NCBI GenBank assembly: GCA_014534425.1
Contig: JACVRN010000005.1
Span: forward strand, 32,842-96,841
DNA: 64,000 nucleotides
From: Pyrinomonadaceae bacterium
GTDB lineage: Bacteria > Acidobacteriota > Blastocatellia > Pyrinomonadales > Pyrinomonadaceae
Reading direction: 5' to 3'
Shown here in pieces: positions 46,286 through 53,966 of the stretch. The translations under genes and the position numbers were made by a program. Position 1 is the stretch's first letter; every line of letters starts with the position of its first letter. The notes under the pieces are model-generated. The model had not been told where the DNA came from and ran no database searches. It saw nothing but the letters and a program-made list of their open reading frames with translations.

Positions 46286-46726
46286 TTAAAAAAGCGGCAG
46301 GTCGCGGTTGAGCAGAAGTTGGAGCGATTGTTCCTCTACTGTCCAGCCTTCTTCCGTGTAGCGTATGGCGAGGTCTACGGGCGTGGTGTCGTAATCATCG
46401 TCGGCCCACATGCCGCGCTCTATCTCTTCGCAACGCAGGCCCCAGAACTGTTTGTCCGTGTAGACGCTGCGCCAGTAGACGCCGTACAGAACCTTGTAAG
46501 CTATTCCGCGAATCTGTATGTAGAGGGAATGGCCCTGCAAGACCTTGTGATCTATCCTGCCTATCAAATCGAAGAGGCGGCTTTCTTCGCTGGCGCTCGG
46601 CGCGGTGATTTGAAGGTCACAAACACCCGACGAGTTAAAGGAAAGCGGAGACGAGAAGGAGAGCGCTGGCCTGTACGAAGAACCGGCTCGATAAGATGTT
46701 TCTCTGGAATGGCCCTTAGAGTCCAT
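46286..46726 (-). CDS. hypothetical protein between pncA and pncB
   Basis: This 146-residue protein has no signal peptide or membrane helix. It has a Ser-rich N-terminus (SYRAGSSYRPALSFSSPLSF) and then a compact domain with DHKVLQGHSLYIQIRGIAYKV and an acidic loop (WADDDYDTTPVDLAIRYTEE). I do not recognise it. It lies between the nicotinamidase and pncB genes on the same strand, with gaps of about 120 bases on either side. Confidence 0.5.
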   Translation of the reverse strand: MDSKGHSRETSYRAGSSYRPALSFSSPLSFNSSGVCDLQITAPSASEESRLFDLIGRIDHKVLQGHSLYIQIRGIAYKVLYGVYWRSVYTDKQFWGLRCEEIERGMWADDDYDTTPVDLAIRYTEEGWTVEEQSLQLLLNRDLPLF

Positions 46727-46816
46727 GCATCACACCTGCCCGTCAGAATAGAAGTGCGAGTTGCCTGGAAAATAAGCCAAGTTTAGAGATGAGTCAATAG
46801 TTATAGAGGAAGTTTC

Positions 46817-46837
46817 AAACAGGATGGACAGGAAAAG
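46817..46837. repeat. half copy of the dispersed inverted repeat
   Basis: AACAGGATGGACAGGAAAAG matches the left arm of the family seen at 13689, 16304 and 19956. No right arm follows; the pncA gene begins its 3' end nine bases later. It may be a relic of a full copy. Confidence 0.6.
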
Positions 46838-46845
46838 AGATTGAT

Positions 46846-47427
46846 TCAACGACGCGCTGCCATGCGTTTGGCTTCGTGGATGATTTCCGCGCCTGCGGAG
46901 CGCATCTCTTCTATGGCTCGCTCGTCGTCGCCCGGCTTTAGGTTGACTGCGCGCATGGCGTCGGCCAGGGCTTTGACACGGAAGCCTTCGCGCAGGGCGT
47001 CGAGCGCGGTGTTCTTCACGCAGTAGTCCGTAGCAAGACCTCCGACCCAGACCTCTTCTACATTCTCTGCGCGCAGCCGCTCCGCCAAATCTGTGCCGTC
47101 AAAAGCAGAGTAGCTGTCTTCGTCGCCCATTCCCTTAGAGATGATTATGATGCGCGGGTCGTCAATCAACTCATGATGAAACTCTGCGCCCACGGTCTCC
47201 TGTACACAGTGCACGGGCCATGTGCCGCCGTACTGAGCGAAGTGTTTAGTCGTTGCCGGATGCCAGTCGCGGCTCTTGACGACGATGTCGCCACGCGACA
47301 GAAACTCGCGCGCCAGCCGGTTGAGCGGCGCTATCACTTCGTCGCCCTTGTCGACGCCGAGCGCGCCGCCCGGACAAAAATCGTTCTGAACATCTACAAT
47401 CAGGAGCGCGCGTTTCTTATCAGCCAT
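46846..47427 (-). CDS. pncA: nicotinamidase / isochorismatase-family hydrolase
   Basis: This 193-residue protein shows the nicotinamidase triad: Asp10 in IVDVQNDFCPGG, a Lys in HPATTKHFA or nearby, and the nucleophile Cys in GLATDYCVKNT. The metal ligands are the SRDWHP histidine and Asp. It converts nicotinamide to nicotinate. The gene lies upstream of pncB in the same direction, a NAD-salvage pair. Isochorismatases are similar but GGALGV and SRDWHP favour nicotinamidase. Confidence 0.88.
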   Translation of the reverse strand: MADKKRALLIVDVQNDFCPGGALGVDKGDEVIAPLNRLAREFLSRGDIVVKSRDWHPATTKHFAQYGGTWPVHCVQETVGAEFHHELIDDPRIIIISKGMGDEDSYSAFDGTDLAERLRAENVEEVWVGGLATDYCVKNTALDALREGFRVKALADAMRAVNLKPGDDERAIEEMRSAGAEIIHEAKRMAARR

Positions 47428-47453
47428 AACGCTATTCTAATCCTTACTGCCTT

Positions 47454-48788
47454 TCATTTGAAGCCGTAAAGGTTGCGGGCGTTCTCGCGTAAGACCATGC
47501 GCGCCAACTCTAAAGCGCGTGCGCGGGTTATCTCTTTATCTTTCTCCATCCCGGTCAGGGCGAGCGCCAGAGCCTCGCGCCCCGTCCTGGTGGAAAGCCA
47601 CGCCACCTCCGCCCATCCGACTTCCGGGCCGAAGGTGAAGGCGTCTGTGCCGAACATTACTTTCTCCGGCGCGAACTCCAGCCAGGCTCTTATGTTTTCG
47701 CTCAACTCACGCGGGTAAAGGATAAAGGATTGGGCGGAGAAATCTAGGTAGACGTTCTGTTTATTAAGAAGCCCCGTGACCTGGCGCGCAAACGGCCAGC
47801 CGCCATGAATCAGCACGAAGTTTGTTCTGCTCAAGCTCTTGTCGTTAAACGCAGACATCAGCAGCAGAGGATTACTGTTCGTCACGTTGAAATACGCGCC
47901 TATGCCGCCGCCCGTGTGTATGTGTACAGCGAGCGAGAGCTTTCCGGCCTCACGCGCTATGTGCCTGAAGAGAAAGTCTTGAAGCGTCTTGTACTCGGCT
48001 GCGGGAGGCACAACTCCCCTCGCGTAGCGACTGTAAATGCGGCTCGCGTCGGCAAACGTGGCGTCGCTGAAATCCAGCGAGCGCAGGTAGGCCGCTTCAA
48101 ACTTGACGGCCACCGCACCGGCACGCTTTTGTCTTTCGAGCGTGGGCGTGATGACGCGCCTTAAATACTGATCGAGCGTAGAGGGCGGGGCTGACAGCCC
48201 TGACTCTCTCAGATAACGTTTGAACAGTCGCTCCTCTTCTGTGAAGAACACGCGGTAGTCCGGGTTGACGCTCTTGCTCTGCTCGTTGCTCAGGGGGAAG
48301 AGCAGCGCGTCTACGAAAGAGACCCACCGAAAGCGGCCCGTTACGAGACCCTTACCCATAGCGACACGGTTGGCGAGCATTGTATCTATGCCTATGCTGT
48401 CCAGAACCCACGCGGGATAGCGCTCGCCCTGCTCAATCATGACTCGCAGCTTGGCGTCCGTTAACTCGCGCATGTGCTCAGGCGAAGCGTCCGTATATTT
48501 GTATCCGAACAGCGCACGCCAAGCCTCTATCCATTCGGGATTATCCGGCCCCAAACGAAAGGGCAGGCCCGGCGCTTCAAGTCCTTCGCCGGGGAGCGCG
48601 TCATATTCATTATCGGGCGGCTCGCCTGTCGCGGTGAAGCGCATGGGGTGAGCGTGATTGTCTATGATTTTGATGCGTGCTATCTCTGCCGAGAGCGAAG
48701 GGTCTGCAAAGGTTTGGGCGTACGAGCAGGTGAAAGGGAGGTGAAATAACAGATAGAGGAGGAGCAGCAGCGTAAATCTTCTCTTCAT
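47454..48788 (-). CDS. secreted amidohydrolase (amidohydrolase_2 family)
   Basis: This 444-residue protein has a signal peptide (RFTLLLLLYLLFHLPFTCSYA). The amidohydrolase barrel is signalled by KIIDNHAHPMRF (H-x-H), SLAVHIHTGGG, FVLIHGGWPF and the C-terminal GTDAFTFGPE Asp. Such proteins hydrolyse or decarboxylate small substrates, and being periplasmic makes this one unusual. The substrate cannot be told. It begins downstream of a long inverted repeat. Confidence 0.75.
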   Translation of the reverse strand: MKRRFTLLLLLYLLFHLPFTCSYAQTFADPSLSAEIARIKIIDNHAHPMRFTATGEPPDNEYDALPGEGLEAPGLPFRLGPDNPEWIEAWRALFGYKYTDASPEHMRELTDAKLRVMIEQGERYPAWVLDSIGIDTMLANRVAMGKGLVTGRFRWVSFVDALLFPLSNEQSKSVNPDYRVFFTEEERLFKRYLRESGLSAPPSTLDQYLRRVITPTLERQKRAGAVAVKFEAAYLRSLDFSDATFADASRIYSRYARGVVPPAAEYKTLQDFLFRHIAREAGKLSLAVHIHTGGGIGAYFNVTNSNPLLLMSAFNDKSLSRTNFVLIHGGWPFARQVTGLLNKQNVYLDFSAQSFILYPRELSENIRAWLEFAPEKVMFGTDAFTFGPEVGWAEVAWLSTRTGREALALALTGMEKDKEITRARALELARMVLRENARNLYGFK

Positions 48789-48813
48789 TTGAAATCACCT
48801 CTCAAAAATCTCT

Positions 48814-48872
48814 GAAGACGAAAAAGATGATAGCTTAGCCTTCAAGGCTAAGCTATCATCTTTTTCGTCTTC
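48814..48872. terminator. 27-base-pair perfect inverted repeat, terminator
   Basis: The arms 48814-48840 and 48846-48872 are exact complements around a five-base loop (TTCAA). T- and A-runs lie in the arms themselves. It stands between two leftward genes and would stop transcription coming from 48902-49366. The length and perfection are unusual for a terminator. Confidence 0.8.
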
Positions 48873-48901
48873 ACAAAGCCAAGATGCACTGCCGTATTGA
48901 G

Positions 48902-49366
48902 CTAACTCTTTTCTCCGGCAGATTGCTCTGCGCCCTTATTTGATTCGGGTTTACCGCTCTTCTTGCGCTGGCGAACCCATTCTTCTATGCTCTCGCGTAT
49001 GTATTCGCCAAGGTCTTCTATCTCGCGTGCGCTCTTCTGCCAGAACTCCTTGAAGCTCTCGCGGTCGAACTGTATGCCGTAAACTTTCGCTCCCGGCCCT
49101 CCGCCGCCGACTTCGTCCTCGTAGTAGGCAGCCAACTGTCGGCAGGCCATTGCTGCAACCATGAGCGAGCTTCCCGAAGGCAAAGGCTCGAAGACAGTGC
49201 CAACGCTCTGGTCAATCTCCCTGAGTCGCGCGAGCACGCGGTTGTATTGCTCTGCACAGTAACGAGCGGCGTCGTCTTTGCCGCCTGTCCATTCAGAGTG
49301 CAGCGCCATGCGAGACGTGCGCCTGAGGACGTTGACAAGCTTTGCTATCTCTTTTTCTCTTTCCAT
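48902..49366 (-). CDS. hypothetical protein, paralogue A downstream of ECF sigma
   Basis: This 154-residue helical protein opens MEREKEIAKLVNVLRRTSRM, with YCAEQYNRVLARLREIDQ and LAAYYEDEV in the middle and a charged Lys/Glu tail. No zinc motif or membrane helix of an anti-sigma factor is visible. It is clearly paralogous to the next gene: both share MERE-EI-KLVNVL-R, A-Y/F-CA-QYN-VL-RLRE and LAAY-EDE. AGAGGA precedes its ATG. It is the third gene of a leftward group headed by a sigma factor. Confidence 0.65.
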   Translation of the reverse strand: MEREKEIAKLVNVLRRTSRMALHSEWTGGKDDAARYCAEQYNRVLARLREIDQSVGTVFEPLPSGSSLMVAAMACRQLAAYYEDEVGGGGPGAKVYGIQFDRESFKEFWQKSAREIEDLGEYIRESIEEWVRQRKKSGKPESNKGAEQSAGEKS

Positions 49367-49376
49367 AATTCCTCTT

Positions 49377-49724
49377 TTAGCAGTGCCTCCCGTGCATAGG
49401 CGACCACGCGAATGCGACCCTGTGCGGGCGGCAAGACTTGCGCCCGTGTCCCTCTTTAGCTCCAGGCAACTCGTCCTCGAAATATGCGGCCAGGTCGTTC
49501 GCGGCCATTCGCATGACGTGCGGCGAGGCGTCCTCGCTCAGTTCTCCGAAGAGGGAGACGATGGCCGGTTCAAGCTCTCTGAGCCGCTTCAGGACGCAGT
49601 TATATTGAGCCGCGCAGAACTTGACGGCGTCGTCTTCTCTCTTAATCCATGACGAGAAGGCTGCTGCCCGCGCTATGCGATGAAGCACGTTAACGAGCTT
49701 GGTTATTTCCTGTTCTCTTTCCAC
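49377..49724 (-). CDS. hypothetical protein, paralogue B downstream of ECF sigma
   Basis: This 115-residue protein starts at GTG 49724, with a strong GGAGGT five bases upstream, inside the end of the sigma gene. It aligns with paralogue A for about 80 residues, then ends in an unrelated basic tail (KEGHGRKSCRPHRVAFAWSP), which suggests a C-terminal frameshift or true divergence. The overlap with the sigma gene points to coupled expression. It could regulate the sigma factor, but no anti-sigma motif is visible. Confidence 0.6.
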   Translation of the reverse strand: MEREQEITKLVNVLHRIARAAAFSSWIKREDDAVKFCAAQYNCVLKRLRELEPAIVSLFGELSEDASPHVMRMAANDLAAYFEDELPGAKEGHGRKSCRPHRVAFAWSPMHGRHC

Positions 49725-50295
49725 TATGCACCTCCGATTTACTTAAAAGTTCAACCTGTTCGCGCAAGAGTTGCTTGCCCTTGTGCACGCGCCACTTGAC
49801 GGTCGAGAGCGGCACGCCCAGAAAAGCCGCTATGCGTTTCAAAGGCATCTCGTCAAGAAAATGCATCTTGAGCACCAGAGCGTAATCTTCTGGGACGCCT
49901 TCGAGCGCGAGCCTCAACTCTTCGTTGGCCTCCGTCTCCTCCAGAAAAGGGCGCGAGAGAGCGTCAATCTCCGACAGCAGAACTTCGTCCAGTTCGACGC
50001 GCCCCTTGTCCCGCGCGCTCTCCTGTTTGCCGAAGCGCAAGGCGCGGTTTCGCGTGATGGCTCCGAGCCAGGGCGCGAACCTTGACGGCTGCTCAATCGA
50101 GGGCAGAGCCTTGAAGGCCAGCAGAAGAGCGTCCTGCGCTACGTCTTCGGCCATGTCGCGCCCGACCACAGCTTGCGCCGTACGCACAGCCGCCGCACGA
50201 TAACGCCCGGCCAACTCATTAAACGCCTCAAGGTCGCCGAGTATGGCCGCCACAACCAGCACCTCATCCGGCGGATCATCCCTCTCTTTCGCCAT
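49690..50295 (-). CDS. RNA polymerase ECF sigma factor, second
   Basis: This 201-residue sigma-70-family factor contains region 2 (VVGRDMAEDVAQDALLLAFKAL) and region 4 (EMPLKRIAAFLGVPLSTVKWRVHKGKQLL). It heads a leftward unit with two paralogous unknown proteins and overlaps the next gene by 35 bases. No zinc anti-sigma gene is adjacent, unlike the first ECF locus, so its control is unclear. Confidence 0.85.
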   Translation of the reverse strand: MAKERDDPPDEVLVVAAILGDLEAFNELAGRYRAAAVRTAQAVVGRDMAEDVAQDALLLAFKALPSIEQPSRFAPWLGAITRNRALRFGKQESARDKGRVELDEVLLSEIDALSRPFLEETEANEELRLALEGVPEDYALVLKMHFLDEMPLKRIAAFLGVPLSTVKWRVHKGKQLLREQVELLSKSEVHSGKRTGNNQAR

Positions 50296-50389
50296 TCATG
50301 TCCCGCGCCCGACCAAAACGCTTCTACTACTATTGAGACATTACGGGAGGGAAAGGTTAGCGGTTCAGAGAAAAAATTTAGTTGTTTGC

Positions 50390-51508
50390 TTAAGGCTTGA
50401 GAGACAGGAACGCTTTGTTGCTGGCGAGGCCGTGTACCTTGACGGTTATCCACACGCCGCCCGACTTGTAAAGCTCGTCCGGCAACCTGACGTTGACCTG
50501 CGTGAGCCAGTCAAATTTGGGGACTTTGCCCACGAACTCTACCGCGAGCGGATAAATCTTGTGCTGGGAATCTTCCGCCAAGACCGTCACCGCCGAAGCG
50601 TCTTCGCCCGGCAGAAGCTCCAGGTCGCGCGCAAACAAGATGACACGAGTGCGTTTGTCATCGCTGAAGAGTTGAGCGCTGACGGGCGGAAGCGGGTCGC
50701 GCATGAAGGTCGCGGAATCCAGCGCAAGCGTCCCGGCAGTGTTAGCATCCGTGAACAGGGTCGGCGCTGCTTCTGCTACTGTCCCAACGGGCGTGAGCTT
50801 TACCTCTACGCGCTGGTAATAGTAGGTCGTACGTCCCTCGAAGCCGGAATCCGTGCCCACCAAAAGCCAAAGCTCTCCGTTAGAGTTGGAGGCGACTTCA
50901 AACGTGTGCTGGTGAGTCCGCCGCACAGTGACGTATGGCTGGTAGCTTAAATTGCAGGGCAGGCCGTTAGCTATATTACCCGCCACGGAAGCCGCAGGGC
51001 CGCCCTGCGACTGGTTTCCCTTATCAACATTCATGACGAGCCAGCCCTGGGAGTTGGGTAAGGGAAGAGGCTCTATGGAAGACGCGCCCGCCTTCAGATA
51101 GACGCTCTCGCCCGGTGCGCCTCCTATGCCGACACAGCCCGTCTGCGTCTTAGAGGCAAAGGTGAGCGTAAAGGTAATCTGGTAACGCGTGCGCGGCGCA
51201 ATGCCGTCTGCCGCGCTGAGTCGCCGCTTCATAAACGAGAAGAGGTCGCCGGAGTGATTGCTGCCCTGAAAGTAAAAGCCTGTGCGGCTGGCATCAATCT
51301 CTGCGGGCAAAGTTCGCAAGCCCGCCTGCAACTCGTAGAAATTATCTTTGTTGGTCGCGGGCGGATAGTCGGAAAAGTCCGCCAGCCAGCCCTCTGTGCC
51401 CCTGCTGAAATCGAAGACTAGATTGACAGTCTGTTGAGCAAAGGCGCTGCCGCTTAGAGCTATGACAAGCGAGCAGGCGAGAATGATGAGGCGAAGGACG
51501 CTGAACAT
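50390..51508 (-). CDS. secreted hypothetical protein
   Basis: This 372-residue protein has a signal peptide (LRLIILACSLVIALSGSAFA). The mature part alternates strands with Gly/Ser-rich turns (VNLVFDFSRGTEGWLADFSD, GFYFQGSNHSGDLFSFMKRR) and resembles a carbohydrate-binding or concanavalin-like sandwich, which is only an impression. No catalytic motif is visible. It is leftward, 106 bases from the histidine kinase gene and 94 from the sigma gene. Confidence 0.6.
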   Translation of the reverse strand: MFSVLRLIILACSLVIALSGSAFAQQTVNLVFDFSRGTEGWLADFSDYPPATNKDNFYELQAGLRTLPAEIDASRTGFYFQGSNHSGDLFSFMKRRLSAADGIAPRTRYQITFTLTFASKTQTGCVGIGGAPGESVYLKAGASSIEPLPLPNSQGWLVMNVDKGNQSQGGPAASVAGNIANGLPCNLSYQPYVTVRRTHQHTFEVASNSNGELWLLVGTDSGFEGRTTYYYQRVEVKLTPVGTVAEAAPTLFTDANTAGTLALDSATFMRDPLPPVSAQLFSDDKRTRVILFARDLELLPGEDASAVTVLAEDSQHKIYPLAVEFVGKVPKFDWLTQVNVRLPDELYKSGGVWITVKVHGLASNKAFLSLKP

Positions 51509-51600
51509 AGCGGGCGCTCCGAAAAAATAATGACGGCTTATTCTAGCCTATACGGCAAATTTTTCAACTGCGCTTTGTTTGAATCGCGCGGGCCTCTTCC

Positions 51601-53265
51601 TTAACCTGCTCCCGGCAACTCGACAGTAATCGTCGTCCCCTGTCCTTCGCGGCTGCGTACGTTGATGGTGCCGCCGTGGTCGCGCACGATTTGATAGACG
51701 ATTGAAAGCCCAAGGCCGGTGCCGCCCGTGGTCGATGAAGAGAAAGGCTCGAAGAGGTGCTCTACCTGTTCGGGCGTCATGCCCGCGCCAGTGTCTTTGA
51801 AGGTGATGCGAAGGCGTCCGGTCGTAGTGCGCCCAAGCTCTGCGCGCAACTTGCCGCCCTCCGGCATGGCTTGCAGAGCGTTGCGAGAGAGATTCCAGAA
51901 GACCTGCTTCAACTGCGAAGCGTCGGCGGAGACCATCACGGCCTCGCCCGGCAAATCTTCTTCAAGGATATGGCCGTCGCGTATCTCAGGGCTATGACGC
52001 AGGAGCGTGAAGGTCTCTTGAAGCGGCTGGCGCAGATCTATGAGCGCAAGCTGCGTGTTGCGCGGTCGAGCGTAGGTGAGAAAGTCAGCTATGATTTGAT
52101 TGAGACGATCCGATTCGCGCAGGATAATCTCCATCAACTGCGCCTGGGAAGAGTCTGCGTCCAAGTCTGAGCGCAGCACCTGAATAGAGCCGCGCATGGA
52201 AGCCAGAGGATTTCTTATCTCGTGCGCTATGCCTGCGGCCACGCGCCCGACTGCGGCCAGCCTGTCCTGACGACGCGCGGCTTCTTCCAGCGCGCGAACT
52301 TCCGTCAAATCCTGAAAGGTAATGACAAGCCCTGTGTTTTCTCCCTTCTCGGAGAAGAGCGGAAAGATGCTGTAGCCAAGGCGCAGGCGCAGCCCGTCCG
52401 AGGTCAAACAGTAAGACTCGAAGCGAGGGCTTTGCTCTCCGGCCTTCGCCGCAATCATGGACTGCTCTATGCGCTCCTTCAGTTCACCGAAGAAGATTGA
52501 CGCGCCCTGCCCCCGCACCTCCGAAGCCTTATAGCCTGTAATCTCTTCAGCCGCAGCATTGAAGGTGAAGATGCGGCCCTGAAGGTCTGTGGTGACTACG
52601 CCTGAGCGTATGGATTCGACTATGCGCTCGTGCAGTGCGCGAAGCGTGGCGAGCGATTGCGTGGCCTCAATCAACTGCACATCGGAGCGCGCCTGCCGCT
52701 CGGCCAGCCTCGCAGCCAGAAGGCCCACGACCAGAAAGGCTATGTCGTTAATGCCTATGGCCTGCACGGCCTTGGCCGTCAGAGCATTCTCAGGGTCATG
52801 CGCGTAAGGCGGAATCCAGCCCGACGCGGTGGCAAGCGTGATAAAGGTAAAGGCCGCGACACAGCCGACCGAAGTGACGAGCGCGCCGCGCGGGCCTAAA
52901 AAGATGCTGGCCGCAGAGATGACCAGGATGTAGGCGGCTGCGTAAGGCGAACTGATGTCGCCTGTGGCCCACACCAGCCACGTCACCAGCAGCACGTCAA
53001 TCAACAATTGAATGCTGGCCTGCAACTGCCAGCGCGTGAAGAACCGCAGCGCAAGGATGTAGGCGAGCGAGAGGACTACGACCGTGACGAAGATGGGCCA
53101 GGTGCCGCTCAGGGCCACACGCGCCAGGGCGCTGATGCCACCATGCGTCCAGAGGGCTGCGGCCAGCAGGAAAAGAACGGCGGCCACAAGCCTGCCCACA
53201 ATCAACCACCCGATTCTCTTACGCAGCGCCAAAGCGCCTTCGGACTTTTGCTCAAGCGCACCCAT
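51601..53265 (-). CDS. membrane sensor histidine kinase with PAS domain (PilS/NtrB-like)
   Basis: This 554-residue kinase (ATG 53265; a GTG at 53292 is possible) has about six N-terminal membrane segments, a PAS domain (about 210-320, DLQGRIFTFNAAAEEITGYK), the H-box AHEIRNPLASMRGS and the ATPase domain with N-, G1- and G2-boxes (NLSRNALQAM, DTGAGM, GGTGLGLSIV). A membrane-PAS-HisKA layout resembles PilS, which controls pilin genes, and a pilin lies 41 kb away. No partner regulator is adjacent. The exact role is inference. Confidence 0.85.
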   Translation of the reverse strand: MGALEQKSEGALALRKRIGWLIVGRLVAAVLFLLAAALWTHGGISALARVALSGTWPIFVTVVVLSLAYILALRFFTRWQLQASIQLLIDVLLVTWLVWATGDISSPYAAAYILVISAASIFLGPRGALVTSVGCVAAFTFITLATASGWIPPYAHDPENALTAKAVQAIGINDIAFLVVGLLAARLAERQARSDVQLIEATQSLATLRALHERIVESIRSGVVTTDLQGRIFTFNAAAEEITGYKASEVRGQGASIFFGELKERIEQSMIAAKAGEQSPRFESYCLTSDGLRLRLGYSIFPLFSEKGENTGLVITFQDLTEVRALEEAARRQDRLAAVGRVAAGIAHEIRNPLASMRGSIQVLRSDLDADSSQAQLMEIILRESDRLNQIIADFLTYARPRNTQLALIDLRQPLQETFTLLRHSPEIRDGHILEEDLPGEAVMVSADASQLKQVFWNLSRNALQAMPEGGKLRAELGRTTTGRLRITFKDTGAGMTPEQVEHLFEPFSSSTTGGTGLGLSIVYQIVRDHGGTINVRSREGQGTTITVELPGAG

Positions 53266-53391
53266 CAGCCGCAAGCCTACCACATGACCCACGCCTTTAG
53301 GCAGACCCCTTCGACGGGTAATTTGCTATAGTACTTCCACATCATTCCAGCCCTCTCGAAAGAGAGCATGAGCAACGGGGAAGGAGACCAC

Positions 53392-53664
53392 ATGCTTTTC
53401 ATGGTAATCGAGCGCTTCCGCAATCGAGACGCACGGGCCGTCTACCAGAGATTCCGCGAGCGCGGTCGCATGCTGCCCGAAGGACTGAGCTACATAGAAA
53501 GCTGGACGGACACAGGCTTCGAGCGCTGCTTTCAACTAATGGAATGCGAAGACCCAAACTTGTTCCACGAATGGACAACCCACTGGCAGGATTTAGTAGA
53601 CTTCGAAATCGTCCCCGTCCTCTCATCAAAGGAAGCCGCCAACTCAATCATGCAGACGCCCTGA
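53392..53664 (+). CDS. DUF3303-family small protein
   Basis: This 90-residue protein starts at ATG 53392, with AAGGAG five bases upstream. It opens MLFMVIERFRNRDARAVYQRF, typical of DUF3303, and is a ferredoxin-like alpha/beta dimer by family. It has SYIESWTDTGFERCFQLME and a short C-terminal helix. The function is unknown. It is the last ordinary gene before the accessory region. Confidence 0.75.
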   Translation: MLFMVIERFRNRDARAVYQRFRERGRMLPEGLSYIESWTDTGFERCFQLMECEDPNLFHEWTTHWQDLVDFEIVPVLSSKEAANSIMQTP

Positions 53665-53966
53665 CTCGTAATGTAAGGGATGATCAAGCTAAGCTTTCCA
53701 CCTACGCAGAATTTTTGTTCTCACCATCTGCTTCACTTTCATTTTTGATCTCTATCTAACGATTGACAACTCGAATCGAATGAAACTATTGTATCCCCGC
53801 TCAAATCCTGGATTGACTGTCACTTCATGTCTAGCGAGCAGCACCCGAAGGCTTCATCATAACGTCCACGATCTCACCTCTCTGATAGTGGCAGCAGGGA
53901 ATAAAAGGTTAGTTACAAATCGGCCATTGAGTATGACTGTCGCGTCTAATCTTTTACTGACATGAT
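53665..53966. other. 302-base AT-richer gap before the TIR-NACHT gene
   Basis: No supported frame is seen. The base composition turns noticeably more AT-rich here than in the preceding 50 kb, which marks the edge of the accessory region. I saw no tRNA, integrase or direct repeat that would fix an insertion site. Confidence 0.4.
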
